Assembly: GCA_905331475.1 (NCBI GenBank)
Contig: CAJNYU010000181.1
Coordinates: 651,443-715,442 of the forward strand
Length of the DNA: 64,000 nt
From: Rotaria socialis
Lineage: Eukaryota > Rotifera > Eurotatoria > Philodinida > Philodinidae
Direction: 5' to 3'
This document shows positions 39,150 through 54,900 of the stretch, in pieces. A model generated the notes under the pieces. The model was not told the origin of the DNA. It saw nothing but the letters and a program-made list of their open reading frames with translations, and did no database searches. Positions within the stretch are counted from its first letter, which is position 1. The number at the start of each line of letters is the position of its first letter. The translations under genes and the position numbers were made by a program.

Positions 39150-40029
39150 GACAAGCACGTTTTTCCAACTTGGCACACAATCATAAATTCTTCGTTAGAC
39201 ATGTTTATGAGAAAGCATGACTTTTCTATAAAACTACAGCTGCTTATAGGATCGCATGGATACGTTTGCTTTGGTCATATTTATTATTCGTGGATTGTTT
39301 CGCAAGCAGTTTAAATAAACATATGAATTCATGTTTTAGAAAAGAAAGGCATTCTGATGATATAAAGTTTCTGCAATGTATTGGTGATCATTGCATGATA
39401 TAGCTCTGAAAAATATATCGATTCACTAAAAACATTTGACGACTATTACATAGTAGAATGCACTTGAATATCAGCAAAGAAATATTCTTTATAAAAGAAA
39501 AATGAAAAGGAATAAAATCAGCATGTATGGATTGAAAAATAATCTTCAGAAAAAACAAAAATGGAAAAGTACTTGAAAACATGATATCGAACCAAACATG
39601 TCATTTAATTATTTTGCATACACCGATTACTTACATAGTTAGTACTTATTTAGTTTGAGCTCAGCGAGAGAAATTTTTCGACAAAATAATACCAATTCAT
39701 GCTCTTTCGTTATCACCATCAAAATATTTTATTGAAACTTTAATCAAGCGTTATTTTTACTTCATTATTGCATTCCGATATTAGTAACGAAATTGTACTT
39801 GCTGAATAGTGTTCAATATAATTAGAATATTATTATATTTCATGCTTCTAACAAATAATACGCTTTAACATGCACAGTTTTTCGTTCTTTCTAAACATAC
39901 TTTACGAATCACACTGATAACAGTTATCTATAATTTGAGTCTTCATCTTTTTTTTATATATTATTTCTGATGATGTTTTCTTTCCCTCCGATAATTATTG
40001 TATTACAATAAAATTCAATCGAAAGAAAA

Positions 40030-40970
40030 ATAAATGCGAAAACCTCGGATTTAAATCCGAGTGTTATGTGTACTTCGAAAAGTGAAAAGGTATATTAACT
40101 TTTTTTTTTCTATAAGACATAGATCTCATCAAGATAATCCCTTGTCACTAAATTGCAAGGAGAAAATACAGGCGTGCTAAGTTAGCATGGACCACACTGT
40201 ATGCGACCATATCCGGTGATCACTGACTCTACTCTTAGAGTGATATAATATCTTTAGAAATCACAGAAATTAAGTTCAGATTCGTGTTTAGCTTGGAAAA
40301 CTGGGCAAGAAGAGTTATTTTTGAATGGATTTGCGCTTGTATCTAGCGGAATTACGATCGTAAGGAACCTCATGAATCTGTAAGAGATATATGATAGATA
40401 CAGGCATCAGTATTCTCCTAATAAATCACCAATATTAATAGCTATCGAGTTCGGGTTTTTATCTTTCGATAGTCCTTTTGACTAGCTACAAAACCAGGCA
40501 TTTGAGAAACCCCAAAACTACTGGTCATCTGAAATATATTTAGCCAATTTGGTTTCTGGATGCAGTTTTTGTGCATTTTTTGAGACCTTTTTCAGGCGAT
40601 ATTTTGTTAGAAAGCTACGATTTGGTTCAAAATTAATATCAGATTCGGAATCAGCGTTAAAAACTGAGTCGATTTATATGTGTTGTGAATAATTCTAAGA
40701 AAAATTGTTTTTTTGAAAAATCCCTGTACCCCCCCTCAGGGTTGGATTGGTCAATAATGACAATTTTTTCGATAACTCAACCATTTCTTGGCGGATCCTT
40801 CTCATCTTCGAACTCGACTGAGACATTAATGAGGCTGAACTGTGTAGAAAATTTCATCATGATCTAACTCTCCTTTCCAGAGTTATCGTGTAAACGGACG
40901 GCCGGACGGACACACTGACCGATTCTAGTGTACTCACTTTTTTGAGTACACAAAAAGACATCTATGGTAT
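40030..40970 (+). repeat. Dispersed repeat, copy A
   Basis: The same sequence appears in reverse complement at 59340-59905. Shared blocks include the palindromic CTCGGATTT..AAATCCGAG end (40042-40063), ATATCAGATTCGGAATCAGCG, GACTTTTTCGATAACTCA-type sequence, CTTCTCATCTTCGAACTCGA, and the other terminus GTGTACTC..GAGTACACAAAAA. Copy A is longer and has about 400 bases (40090-40490) missing from copy B. No coding capacity was seen. The termini are small palindromes, so this is likely a non-autonomous element. Confidence 0.75.
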
Positions 40971-43069
40971 TTTTCATTGCAGAAAACAATTCCAAAAGTA
41001 TCATGGAGTTTTCTATTTGCATATCAAAAATAAAAATCAGATGAATCGTTGCCTTTGTATGTCTTATCTTTTAAATTACAAATCTGATAGATGACGTCTA
41101 TAGAAAAAAAGGATAGCTATGTAAGAACAACGATTACTATGTTTATGTACATCTTTAGTTAGAAATATCAGAACAAAAATTTCTTGACGACAATCAGAGG
41201 ACTTGAAACAGACTAACAAGATATTGTAACAAAGTCGTTGGGCTAGATTCATTTTTGAATGATCTGATTGGCAATAACACTTATATCTTGATCTTCGTGA
41301 TGATTATATCGATAGTTTCAATTAAGATTCGAAGAGACTAAATGATTTTTCTTCTGAATAGCGCTCTATTCGTGTATTCATAAACATTACTTAGTCATAT
41401 TTACATTATTCTATTCCACATTTCTTTACTGAAAATTCCGTACGCGTTGTGAAAGATTTCTCATGTTTGCTAGTTATACATATTCCCTTGAGTGCTTATT
41501 AAGTTAACTTGGAAATTTACAAAAGATCGTTTTTATCTATTAAACACAAGTCGATCAGAATGTTTTTAGCCTCGTTAAAGTTCAGAGTTCAGTATTTTAG
41601 ATTGATTCTATCAATGGCAAAAGAATAGCAAATCATAATAGTCGAAGCAAACCAGTTGCAATCATATAAAAAGAGTGTAGCAATTGACTCCTTTCAGTTC
41701 TAGAACACATGTTTCGATCAATCGAATTCTGGTTTTCAATAAACGCCTTCTCAAAATTACTTTGAACAAGCGTTAGTTGAAAGCGTGTGTTGCAATATAA
41801 TCCTAATTGTTCGTAACAGAATGTCAATCTACAATCTACAACCATTTACGAAAACTCGTGAACTAGAATATTCATCATATTGGTGATTACTTACCAATCT
41901 AATTTTGGAAAGATTTGTAAATTCTACAAATTAATACGAATCCAATAACAACACATTACTCATCTGGTTTCTCAATATGAGAGCATGCATTTTCTCTTGT
42001 GTAAGTGTCATCATATGTAACACATTTTAGTTGTATTAAATCTATCGACTAAAGTAAATTGACGATGGTAACAGCTTTTCAAAATGAGCTAGCCATTCTC
42101 TAAGAACAGAACACTACTATCACACCCACACCCTTTCGATCGATTACACTCAGCAAGCCAAATTTTAAATTATATGAGATAACGCATGATGTCGTTAACT
42201 GTTTCCCCACTTATCTTTCTCGCAAGATAATTTGAATAGATAACTTTTATATTAATTCAAATTTTATCTTGATAGAACATAGTTACAAGCACTACTCGTA
42301 TATATTGAAATTTTATAGAAAACTAGATATAACCAATCATATGACAGCAGTTCTACTAGATTTTCCAACATTTTGCTCACTTTTTACGATAGAATATTGT
42401 ATAAATGTAATCAATTTGATTTATCTTTATTGGAAATGTAATCATCATAGCCTACATTTTTAGTCATCTACATGTGTAAAATTCATTAGTCAACATGTTT
42501 ATGCATTTGATTTCCATTTGAACTGTACGCAGAACTATTCATCTTTATAAATTTCTTTTTCAACGATGATTGAAAACAAACAAATGAATGTATATTTCTT
42601 TTCGTACTTCCATCATCTGTGCAGATGACATATGTTGTAACAAGAAAAAGAAATCAGCAGAAAAAAAGCATCCACGATCTGCGTGAAATTTGAATCAATG
42701 CAAATGAGCCGAATGCGCTGCTTTTTCTTCAATAAATAAATTATGCAACTGATAAATCACCATCACTGGCAGTGAATCGAGACCGAAGTCATAAAATAAA
42801 ATTCTTCTTATGAGCAATATTCAATACAAAACATGCGACACGACTTGAGCATTTTCGATTTAATTGGAATAAAGTGAATCATTTGTTTATTTGATGTTTT
42901 TTTTCTCTCAGGCGTAGCACAGAAAAATTGATTAAAAATAAGAAGGAATTCCATTGTATTACATAGAAGATCTCTCGCTTGTTGTCAAACTAGTGGAAAA
43001 GATACAGAACCAAAAAAAAAGAAGAAAACGATAGTACACGATAAGAAACTAGAAAGTTTGATAGAATAT
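40971..43069. other. Non-coding, tubulin 3' side
   Basis: AT-rich sequence with no supported ORF. Frames at 41633-41845 and 42269-42463 look like chance. Confidence 0.45.
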
Positions 43070-43075
43070 TTTATT
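43070..43075 (-). promoter_or_regulatory. Poly(A) signal of alpha-tubulin
   Basis: TTTATT on the + strand reads AATAAA on the coding strand, about 46 bases beyond the tubulin stop codon. Confidence 0.6.
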
Positions 43076-43120
43076 GTTCTTAAAGTTGCTGTGCTCTCAA
43101 TGATATTATTCTTTGCCTGT

Positions 43121-44994
<1,874 letters not shown>

Positions 44995-45103
44995 CTACAG
45001 AAGAAGAAAAAAACGGTTTTCTTTAATATATTAATTCGAAAGCTAGGTTAATGAATATTTACTTTGTTTTTCTTCCGAGTATTTTATGTTCAGAGTGTAA
45101 AGA

Positions 45104-45113
45104 TATTTATATG
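45104..45113 (-). promoter_or_regulatory. TATA box of alpha-tubulin
   Basis: The coding strand reads CATATAAATA about 110 bases upstream of the tubulin ATG. Immediately upstream (45115-45140) is a CG-rich GACGACGGCG block. About 25-30 bases downstream is a CTCTGAACA stretch where transcription may begin, followed by a possible 5' UTR donor at 45062. Confidence 0.5.
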
Positions 45114-45114
45114 C

Positions 45115-47582
45115 AGCGACGACGACGGCGAGCGAATGTATACGTCTACAGCGAAGAATGAGAGGCAATTTTGAACTGAGTTTCTTCTTTTAAATACGAA
45201 GCGAGAAAGAAAAAAGAGAAAGAGAGAAAGATGAAGTGGATGTGTATGGAAAGAGTGTGTTGTGTGTATACGTTGTTAGACGACGACGGCAACGACGACT
45301 GAAACGAAAAAAAGAAAAGAGAAACTAAGCGTATACTTCGCATGATCATCGTAGCAACTATATAGCAGACGGACGGACGTGCCTGTTGCGAAAGAAGAAA
45401 AAACGCAAGGAGTAACCGAGGAAACATAGATGCGGCCGGCAACACAATAGATGATTTGTGTTTGTTTGGTTGCTGCGCTCACGATGGCAACAAATAGACA
45501 TTCGACATATATTGGATGTCTCTCTTTCCCTCGGTTGGTTTCTCTTTCTTTTCACATCATCAATGGGCTATAGCTACCGAACACACACATACATACATCT
45601 GTGTCAGGAAGTGAATAATGACAAACGGAATCTTTTAGCAGGCATAAAATCGATGCTAGTTAAAAAAAACTGAGAACACATCTTTATTATATTAAATGGT
45701 TGATTAATCGAATAGAAAAAGAAAAGAAAATATTGGTTGGCATGCCTTGCCACTTCGAGTTCCAAACAAATCATAAGAAAAATTAATAATAATAGATCAA
45801 AGAAATATGAATTCATATTCAATAAATCGAACAAAAAGAAAGAGTAGTTTTGTGAAATACTCCAGTACAAAAATTTTCTATAGTAGTTTGTATAAACATC
45901 TGATAAGAAGGATTTTCATCGTTCTACTTGTTGTTCAAATTAATAATCAATACTATTCGTCTATATTCTCTCTAGTAGTTTGTTTTCTAAGGATTCTAAA
46001 ATTGCAACGAAATAAGAAATGTAAAAGCCAAAAAAGTGCTCAACGTTATCTTGTGAATAATGAAATTATGTAATTCTTCATGTTATCATCATTGATCAAC
46101 AATGATAAAGCACAGATTCTAATAATGATGCTGAAGGTTATTAAAGCTGCAATCAAGGAGATGCAAATAACACTAAGAGGCTTTGGCTGTTTTAATGTTA
46201 TATCAATGAAATAGAACAGAAAACTGATTCCAGATTGTCAAGTCTTGAAAATGATTACTTCGGAGAGAAAATTGGCTAGCTATTTGTTTTGTACAATGAA
46301 AGTACATATGATTCATAACACAAGTTGCATGATGGCCTTAGCCAAATCTGAAATTACGCCACTACTCATTGATGTGAAATTCATGCTCATACATTTGCTA
46401 TAGAATTATTATTGAATTATTAAATAATTGAAAATTTTTCATGTGATAATTTTGACAAAAATTATTTGATACATCAATTCTAATGAAGATTTTCCTATAC
46501 GTTCTAATGTATATTCAGAAATATTTTTGGTCTAAATTTGATAATTATTCAATGAAATGCTCTGTTTTTTGTTTTGTTTTGTTAATCAGAAATTACATCA
46601 AACATTCAATGCCAAATGGACAGTCTATAAATGATTAATAGTATTTATCTTTTGGTATTTGAAAAAAAAAAAGAAACTCCATATCAATGTGTATAGAATA
46701 AATATAAATATCAATCGGTATTGTAAAACATGAATAGTTCTAATCTCGTGTGTAATTTAATAGAATTATCTTAACTTCGTACAGAATCTTTTGGTAGATA
46801 CTTGCTTTTGCTTATCATAAATTTAACGAAGAAGAATGAATAGATTTAGTCTATGTGATGAAGATCAAATAGTTCTTGTATAAATATTTCTAGTAGATAT
46901 TCACGTTTACTCAAGTTGGTTTCATCACTGAAAATGAGAAAGAATCGATCGAATTCAGGCATATAAACGAAACTTTCTATAATTTAATAAATAACATAAG
47001 TGAATTAGTTCTGGTATAATTACAAACACTGACTTAGAAAACCTACTAGTCATTAGATTCTGTGTATTGGTTAATGAGCTGAAAATAGATCAGCGAATTT
47101 GGTGACAGTCATTGTTTATCCATAATCATCTTTATATACGTAAACATGATCTCTTTATACACAAATACATTCAGAGACTTTCAAGATACACCGACGAATG
47201 ATAGTTTTGAAAATTTTAAAACTAATTATCGTAATCTAAGAAGTATTGAACTAATTATTTGAATATTTTTACTGTTCATACTCATATTGAGCATTAGCAT
47301 TTTGACAATACTATGAGTTTTGAATAAGATGAGATAGTCTAGTCGAAGAGAATATGTAATCTTGTTGAACATTAGATGATACTACACCTACTAGTATCAA
47401 CATTTTCCAAATTTTTATAAGTCTCTTTACGTTAATCCTAATTTCATATTGCAGCATTTGAACCATATTAATAAATATATGCACATGTGTATAGTTTTGG
47501 AAGTTTCGAAAAATATTTTTAAGTACAAGGCACTGAAAAACAAAATTGACTGTTATTTCAAAGAAAATATAATTGGTCCATT
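45115..47582. other. Alpha-tubulin upstream region and STX17 3' flank
   Basis: Positions 45115-45560 are less AT-rich, with CGACGACGGC and GGACGGACG words and purine/pyrimidine tracts, and are probably the tubulin promoter region. The several overlapping ORFs there are low-complexity chance frames. From 45600 to 47582 the sequence is AT-rich with nothing recognisable. Confidence 0.45.
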
Positions 47583-48583
47583 TCAAAGCATAGCTTGATT
47601 ATAAGAAGTAGTAGTATCAGCTGACTCATCATTTCGCATAATTCGTCGTTGTAAAAAGTTTGCTGAAAGAGCACCAACAGCTGAGCCACTCAATGCTACT
47701 AATGTGCCCATTTTTAAACCCATCATGAATCCAACAGGTCCGCCAAGACTAGCACCGAGTAAAGCACCTGATGCAACTGTGACATATTTACTATGAACTG
47801 CTCTTTGAATTAATGTTGATGCGTCCTGTATTCGATCATGAGCCATATGGATCAATTGTTCTGTATGCGAAAGTTTTTCTTTTTGCTGTGCAACAAGTTG
47901 TGCAACTTCCTCGATAGTTTCATGTAAAAGTATTAGATCTTGTTCCAGTGCATTGTATGAGTCATTTAAACTATCTGCTCCTGTTACATGCCGTTGACGA
48001 AGCTGATTTGATACGATTTCTTCTCGTATATTATCATTATTATTATCATTATCAGTAACAGTAACAGGAGTTGTATCATCGGCTAATGTCAAATTGTTAT
48101 TCATAGAAGAAGCCATAGCTTGTTCACGAAGTATATGAAATTCTGAAATTTCGCGATCAATCTCAGAACGTAAAAGGCGAATTTGGCGATCGAGTTTTAC
48201 TCGATCTTTATCATTCAATTGTTGATGCAATTGTTCAATATTAAGAATGTTCTGAAGTAAATTTTGAACAATTTTTCCAATTTCGTCTAAAATCAAAACA
48301 GTCTAATCAATTCTTGATTAAAAGACCTCATGTATATGCATTTTTCTTTTCAAATAGACTAATGCACGTAGCTGCTTCATTGATGATGGTTCGATCTTCT
48401 GAACTTACTCAATTTTTGTACATACAAATCAAATTGATTTAAACGATTGATTTCATCTAATTGTCGTTTAAGTACTGGTAATCGATTTAGATAGATTTGT
48501 GCTTGTTCACAGAATCGTTCAACTTTTATTTTGATTTCTTTTCTATTGATATCACCAGTTTCTTGTTCATTATCTGAAGGCAT
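47583..48583 (-). CDS. STX17: Syntaxin-17, autophagosomal Qa-SNARE
   Basis: Two exons, 48583-48409 and 48286-47583, phase 1 junction. 292 residues; human STX17 is about 300. The N-terminal helical region (KIKVERFCEQAQIYL, RLPVLKRQLDEINRL) is followed by an Asn/Asp-rich linker. The SNARE helix (about residues 175-225) runs from YNALEQDLILLHETIEEVA through LVAQQKEKLSHTEQL, with Gln at the zero layer. The C-terminus has the family's unusual double membrane hairpin, rich in small residues (GALLGASLGGPVGFMMGLKM and GTLVALSGSAVGALSA), and a charged tail. STX17 drives autophagosome-lysosome fusion and also sits on ER-mitochondria contacts. The glycine-zipper hairpin is the main reason for the call. 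Confidence 0.9.
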
Positions 48584-49301
48584 CGATCTAGAATTTCATA
48601 AAAAAAAAGAAACTAATAAATGCAATGCTCAGAATAGCCATTGATTTCCTCTATTATCAATACATTGCAACGTATGATTTATTAATATTCGTACTAGATC
48701 TCTTTGGTTTTGTTTTAACCAATTCTATTTATCTCAATTTGATGATATTATTTGTATACACAATTCTCATCTACAATCCACTTTACACTAGCAAATATTG
48801 ATGCGCAATATATTTCTTTATGAAAAACAAGGGTAAATGAATTCGCTAAAATAGTAGATCTCTTTTGGCGAACACTGTACTAAACATATTTTTCGAAAAG
48901 TCAGAATTTTACTGAGGAATCTTTTAGGTTACGTCTTATCTTCAAAGTTGGACCATCAACATCGTAGAATGTTATGACCAACACTTTGTTCGAATTCTAA
49001 AACTGTAAATGCTGCTGTTCAAATGAGTGAAACTATGAAGCTTTTCGAAAAGAAACAAGTTTTATTTTGTGCAAAGAAATTAACTTGCGAGCGACCAAGA
49101 AGACTTTTTATGCTAGCCCTATTTTAAACATTCCTATTATCGGTAACAAAAATTTATAAAAAAATAATAAAAAATAAGAATGAGTCGAGAATATTTTTGT
49201 TTTTTTTTTCGTTTTATTGAATCAATGTCAAACACAAGAAAATTAAAGATGAACAACAGCAATAACAACATTTATAGGTTTAATAATAATGAAGCAATAT
49301 T
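48584..49301. other. Gap between STX17 and ZMPSTE24
   Basis: About 700 bases containing the STX17 promoter side and the ZMPSTE24 3' UTR. TTTATT at 49213-49218 is a candidate ZMPSTE24 poly(A) signal on the minus strand. Nothing else is recognised. Confidence 0.45.
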
Positions 49302-51935
49302 TTAGCTTGTTTTCGCCAATTCAATTGCTTTAAGACGTTCAAGCAGTGTTGGATGCGAATAATGATATTTTGCATAAAGATAATCCGAAAATGGATATGC
49401 CATATTATCAACTTGAAGTTTCTTTAATGCGCGTCCCAATGAATCAGCATAATGAAGTTTAACAGCGAAATTATCGGCTTGAAATTCAAAACGACGAGAT
49501 AATACCGTTAATGCAAACGAAAAGACCTATGAAAATTCAGAAGTTAACTTTATAACTATATTGAACACTTCTATTTACCTCAAAATACGGTAACAAAACA
49601 TATTGAAAGATGATTAATAAACCAATTAGAATTGGTTTTGTTGCAGTAAAACCATATGCTCCATAAAGAGCCGAACGTTCGAACAAAGCAGCAAATAGGA
49701 CAAAGACGAAGAATAAATTAAGCTTGTGGAAAAGATAAATAAAGAAATTTAGATTAAACAAAGTTTATTCGCTTTTTGTCTCATAAACTTACAAATGAAA
49801 TACATAAATTAATAAGATTATGACTCAATGACCAATGTCCAAATTCATGGCACAATACAGCAAGAACTTCTTCGGGTTCACAACCTTTTTCAGCTTTCTT
49901 TTTATTGGCTTGCTGGACATCATTTGTTTTGCGATGAGTTAATGTATTTTCTGCTTCTGATGTTTTTTCTTTATCCTTAAAATGACCAAAATAATTTCTT
50001 AATTCAATTAAATATCTATTTGCAATAAATTTAGCTTACATCATCTTTATTTTCACTAATACTATAACCTTTTATAAGGGTATCGTAGAGAACAATTCGT
50101 TTGGCTTTAAAAAATCCATAGAAATAAGCATTAGAATGAGCCGACCGAGCTGAGCCTAAAACAAACAAAATTTTATATATTTTAGTTTCAAATAGCAACT
50201 GAAGTAATTGCAAGAAAATATTGATTTAGTAGAATGAAAAACTATCTAAAACTATCATCCTCTTGTTCGAGTTTCTCAAAAATGATTGAACCAATAATGC
50301 TTGTGAGTTCACAATAAATAGATCTCGTCAAATAGAACAAGAGTTAACCGAGACATAAAATGTATGAATTCAGTCTTCTAATGATATGTAGATAGAGTAA
50401 GGACTGAAAATGTCCCCCTGTCTGAACGCAGCAACAGTATATTTTGTTGATAGTAGCTAATATCGAATTGTGATGTATTCTTTCTTTTTTTTTTTTGTTA
50501 AAAAATATTAATTACTTCACTAGAACGGAGCCAAAATACTTTAGATTCTACCAAGAAAAGTCGGTATTTTTTTGTTATCTAGGACAATACTGCAAGATGC
50601 CTCTGAAGTCACTAGAAACATATATTGAAGAAAAAAATTAGAACGACTACACTTTAATCGTAGTTGCCATGAAAAAAAAATTTTGAATTCAGTCGATCAA
50701 AGTATCAGGTAGAAAACGGAATAGAATTCCATTCTGCTTTCTAATCTTTAGGTTACTTCTCTTTTTATTTTTTAGATAGAAGAGATCTTAGTTTTAGAAG
50801 AGTCTATAATGTATATTATTAAAGAAAAACAGTTTTTCTCGGTCTGACAAGATATTAGTTATTAAAAAGTTTTAGATAACGCATTTTCTTAATTCCTATT
50901 TCAATCTGACCTTCAACAACATAAATTTTCGCAAGCGGAAATTTGAGTTTAGCCGCTAATGTTTCGATGCTTGTAAGTAGTTCTCCTTCACGTAATGGAT
51001 CATAACGATCAAATAATGGTGCAATATAATTTGGATAAATGAATGCGATTATCTAAATTGAATATTAACATAAAAAGAATGTACTGTTTTTTTGTGGATG
51101 TTGAATAACTTTACCAATGACATAGTTGTAACAAAAAGCCATGCATAAACAAAAAAGTAATCACCACCTATCTGAATAATTTTAATCAACAATGAAACTA
51201 TGGGTAGTGTTAATATACATGTAACAAGTAATTTTTTAATAGTATCTTTGATGAAAAATTTAACTGTCTAAAAAATAAATAAATATACATACATACAGAT
51301 CATTTTTTTTTCTAATTGAAATAAATATTTCTAATTTACTTGTTTGTTAAATCCGTGTTTTTCTTCAAGTACAAAATGATAATAATATGACCAAGGAATA
51401 TTTGATATTGTTGAATAGATCATAATAATACCAACAAATACAATGGATTGCAGTATCTCATAATTGAAATAATTATATTTAGCTAATATATTGCCAGATG
51501 TTTGCCATAACCATGGAAGAACACCAATCAACAGTAATATCTAGTTGCATGAAAAAGAAAACTAAAATTGAATTTGAATAAAACTAAAATTATTTTACCG
51601 TTGTTTCAACTTGATTGAATATCGAATGAATTTCATTGTAACGCATTTTGTCCATAGCATATAAACGTGCTTTATTAAGTTCATCATCTGTCATTACATC
51701 GGTTAGTTCAGCTGGAACATTTTGATGACGTTTATAATTTTGATACTAGTCAAATTAGAGTAAATATTTTCAAAAAATTGCATTTAAAAAAGAAATTTAC
51801 TTGTCTGTAAGACAGATAATGTTCCCAAGTAGAAATAATCCATTTAATTAAAATTAATGCATAAAATAAAGTGTCAGGCTCGATTTTATCAAGAAATGAA
51901 AAATATTCTTCAAGCGTTGAAATTAAAAACACCAT
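49302..51935 (-). CDS. ZMPSTE24: CAAX prenyl protease 1, zinc metalloprotease Ste24/ZMPSTE24
   Basis: Nine exons, 51935-51801, 51745-51599, 51540-51340, 51267-51115, 51052-50911, 50155-50040, 49975-49793, 49722-49579, 49526-49302. Phases close to 481 residues, near the human 475. Multi-pass ER/nuclear-envelope enzyme removing the -AAX tripeptide from prenylated proteins. Seen: an N-terminal membrane segment, [59 protein letters not shown], the zinc motif HEFGH in [18 protein letters not shown], and the third-ligand region [12 protein letters not shown]. All catalytic features are present. The linker before the zinc motif is Lys/Glu-rich, as in the family. The fifth intron (50156-50910) is about 755 bases and the others are short. 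Confidence 0.96.
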
Positions 51936-53259
51936 TAGTACAGTGAATTAATTTTAGTTCACAGATTGATATTCGTTTTATATGTGTAGTAATACAACTT
52001 TTAGCAAGCGAATGAATACGCAACAAATACTAGACTTACACGAAGAGAAAGAAGGATGCACGCGATTAACAGTCCTGTTAATGATTAAGTGTGTCTTTCG
52101 CATTGGTCTTTTTTACAGCCATTTATAGACGTTTTCAATTGTGTGTGCCGTACGGTGCCGTTCGTTCGTTTTTTACATAGTATTGTGCCTCGTAATTTTA
52201 CTATATCTTATTAAAATTATTCAAAAATCATAGAATCATTTAAGAGAGTACAATAGATTGCCTCGATCATACTCAAAGTTAGATATTTACGCGCCTTATT
52301 ATTATTATTTTGTTATCTAATGGTCTAACGACTAGATTCTAATCCAGCCAATAAAACAATAATCTATACCTAAAAAACAAACAGTTAACTGTGAAGTCAG
52401 AATCAGAGAAACTTGTTGATTGAGTTAAATTTGTATGCCAGATTTCTTTCATATCTTGAAAATTTTGATTAATTTAAAAAATATGTTACTGTAAAGTGGC
52501 AATCCGAAAAAATATTCGAAATACAAATGGTTTAGACGTTAATATAATCCTGTAGAAATTCTTGCATTATCCATCTTTTACTGCATATCGAGTTTTATTT
52601 GATTGTAATAAATTTGATTACAGTTTTTTTGAATTAGGTGCTCATCTTTGATAGCTTTTAAATTCTTAAGGATCAATAAAACTCAAATAGATTAAAATCA
52701 CGTAGTACAATCTCTAGCGACATCTGTCTTAATGTTGATATGATAAAAGAATCCACGTTCGGTATTTACGTATATATTATATTATTTATTTTATCAATTG
52801 TAATTTAATAGCAGATAATAGAGGATCACTCAGATAACAAAAAAACTCATTTTTGGAATGTTTTATTTCAAAATCAATGGCGTTTCAAATAAGATAATTT
52901 AGTATATTCTCGTCGATTACTAATAGAGTCAGTCAAAATATTTTATTTAGAAAATAAACAACAAAGAGCTTTAGTTTTTCACCGCAACATAATTGAGTTG
53001 ATAAGACAGACAAACCATTTTTTTTTCTAAAAGAATATAAATGAAAAATAAATATTGTAAAATAATCGGCGTTTCCAATGCATGCCAGGTATCTGAAAAG
53101 CAAGCATCTGCGCTTTGATATCAAGCAGATTGCAAAACTAGTCAGATTCGAGACAACGTATTGTTTACAGTAGTTGCTTTCTTTTTAAATCTAAAATAGA
53201 ACTACTGTATCATTAAAACATACCCATATATTTCCTTTTTTGTTCGATAGGTAAGCCTA

Positions 53260-54900
53260 TCGACGTCATAAACAGTACTAGTGACTGACTTAATGACAGT
53301 CAGTAAGTATAGCGGCGGCAAACGTAAATTAATTCTTTTTTTCTCTTACGTAGTTGTTATGTGTCACTCGACTGATCGTCCATACTGATTCGATTAGCTT
53401 AAACTGATGCTAAAGTGGCGAACAACGAAGGGCTGTTGCTCGTCAGCTGCTTTACCAACGATTCATGTTGATGGATTGCGATGTCCTTCATCAATATGTG
53501 TGCCTTCTCGTATATGGTAGTATCTACTCTTAAAATCGCTTACCTTCGCTAAGAATCGAGATAAAAACGGCAGCTTTGTCGTACCGTTGCCGATAGAGCA
53601 AAGCAGAGTAATAATAAAAAAAAAGAAATAGGAGAGAAGCGAAGCGAATGGAAAAGGGCGATGGTGTACTGCGTGTCGACCAAATCAAAAAGCGATAGTC
53701 GACACGACAACGATGTCAGTGTAGAAAGAGAAGACGGGAGGAGAATAACGACGAAAAACGAATCTGATGTGATGCGATGAAAAACCCGAATAGAACAAGG
53801 CCGTCGCGGCGCACGCGTCAGCTGCAATTTTATCTTTGCTTCTTGTCGCTCACCCTCTCAATGTTGTTACTTCTTATCGCTCCACGATTACCACCAGGTG
53901 AATGAAGATTGACGGTCGATGCATAAATTGATGGGATGGAAAAAAAAGAGAAAAAAAATCTTACGAAAGAAAGAATGTAATTGCACTCCTATTTTTCTTC
54001 AAGTTTACTATAATGCAGACCTATGTAATAGAGATGAATACACTATGTGTATGCGTATGTGTGTGTGTGAATATTTGTATATATATGTTTTGTGATTGAC
54101 TTTTGAACAATAAATGAGTCAATAATAGGGCGCAACAAAACAGATCTAACCTTTATATATCCAATTGGTTGCGACGTAATGTTTAGCTGATAATAATAAC
54201 CTTTTTACCATGAAGAGGAAAACAAGCAATATGAAAAAAGCGATCATGAAAAGCCGTCTCTGTTAGATCGATTGATCCATGCGCTATTCAAAACTTGTCT
54301 GCATTTTCTTCTGTTCTTTTCATATCAGGCACATCGCTAGCATAATGGTTGATGTAATATAGATGAAATAATACATCAGTTGTCGAATAGGCTGGTCTCT
54401 TTTTCTTTTTTCTCCTCTTTCTCTCAATTGTTCTTACGTATGCGTACGTGTCCTATACTTTTTCTCATCGACCCCGTTAAATAGATGCCCAGTAACAAAA
54501 TCGAACTACTGCTGCTGCTGCTGCTGTTGCTGCTACAACCACACACAGTCGTACATGATAGTTACAACGCAAATAGCAAAAAAAGAACGACGAAAAAAAG
54601 AAAAAAAAAGGGTTAAAGAAAGAAAAAGAAACAAGGAACGAGGGAAGAGAAAACACAGCAAGTTATACAACAAGAGAGCTGTGCGCGTCGACACGCACAC
54701 AGAAGACATTGGCCTTTAAACGCAAACGAGTGGGTCACTGCCATCCACATAACGTCAGCACATACAAGATCGAGAAGAGAAGGAGGAGAAATACATGGAG
54801 ACCCATATGTTCCGCGAACAGAACAAAGAGTGTTCGACAATCTTAGAAGAGAAAAATGTTTTCTTTCTGTTCTTCCTTGATGTTGTCGCTGCTATATCTT
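53260..54900. promoter_or_regulatory. GC-richer candidate regulatory or 5' UTR region
   Basis: This block stands out from its surroundings by CpG-containing words (e.g. GGCCGTCGCGGCGCACGCG at 53801-53819), polypurine tracts and a lower A+T content, without a coding frame. Similar composition is seen upstream of alpha-tubulin (45115-45560), which supports a promoter or 5' UTR reading, but the gene served is unknown. Confidence 0.3.
54507..54534. repeat. (CTG)n triplet repeat
   Basis: About nine CTG-type units with one GTT interruption, in non-coding context. Confidence 0.85.

Noticed and set aside
40685-40867. 60-codon + strand frame
   Set aside because: Part of the dispersed repeat; copy B does not preserve the frame.
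45146-45673. Several overlapping 65-100 codon frames upstream of alpha-tubulin
   Set aside because: Low-complexity Phe/Ser/Leu-rich translations on both strands in a promoter-like region; none shows a domain.
54613-54840. Cys-rich 75-codon minus-strand frame
   Set aside because: Composition follows the purine-rich tract on the other strand; no acceptor, conservation or domain clue.
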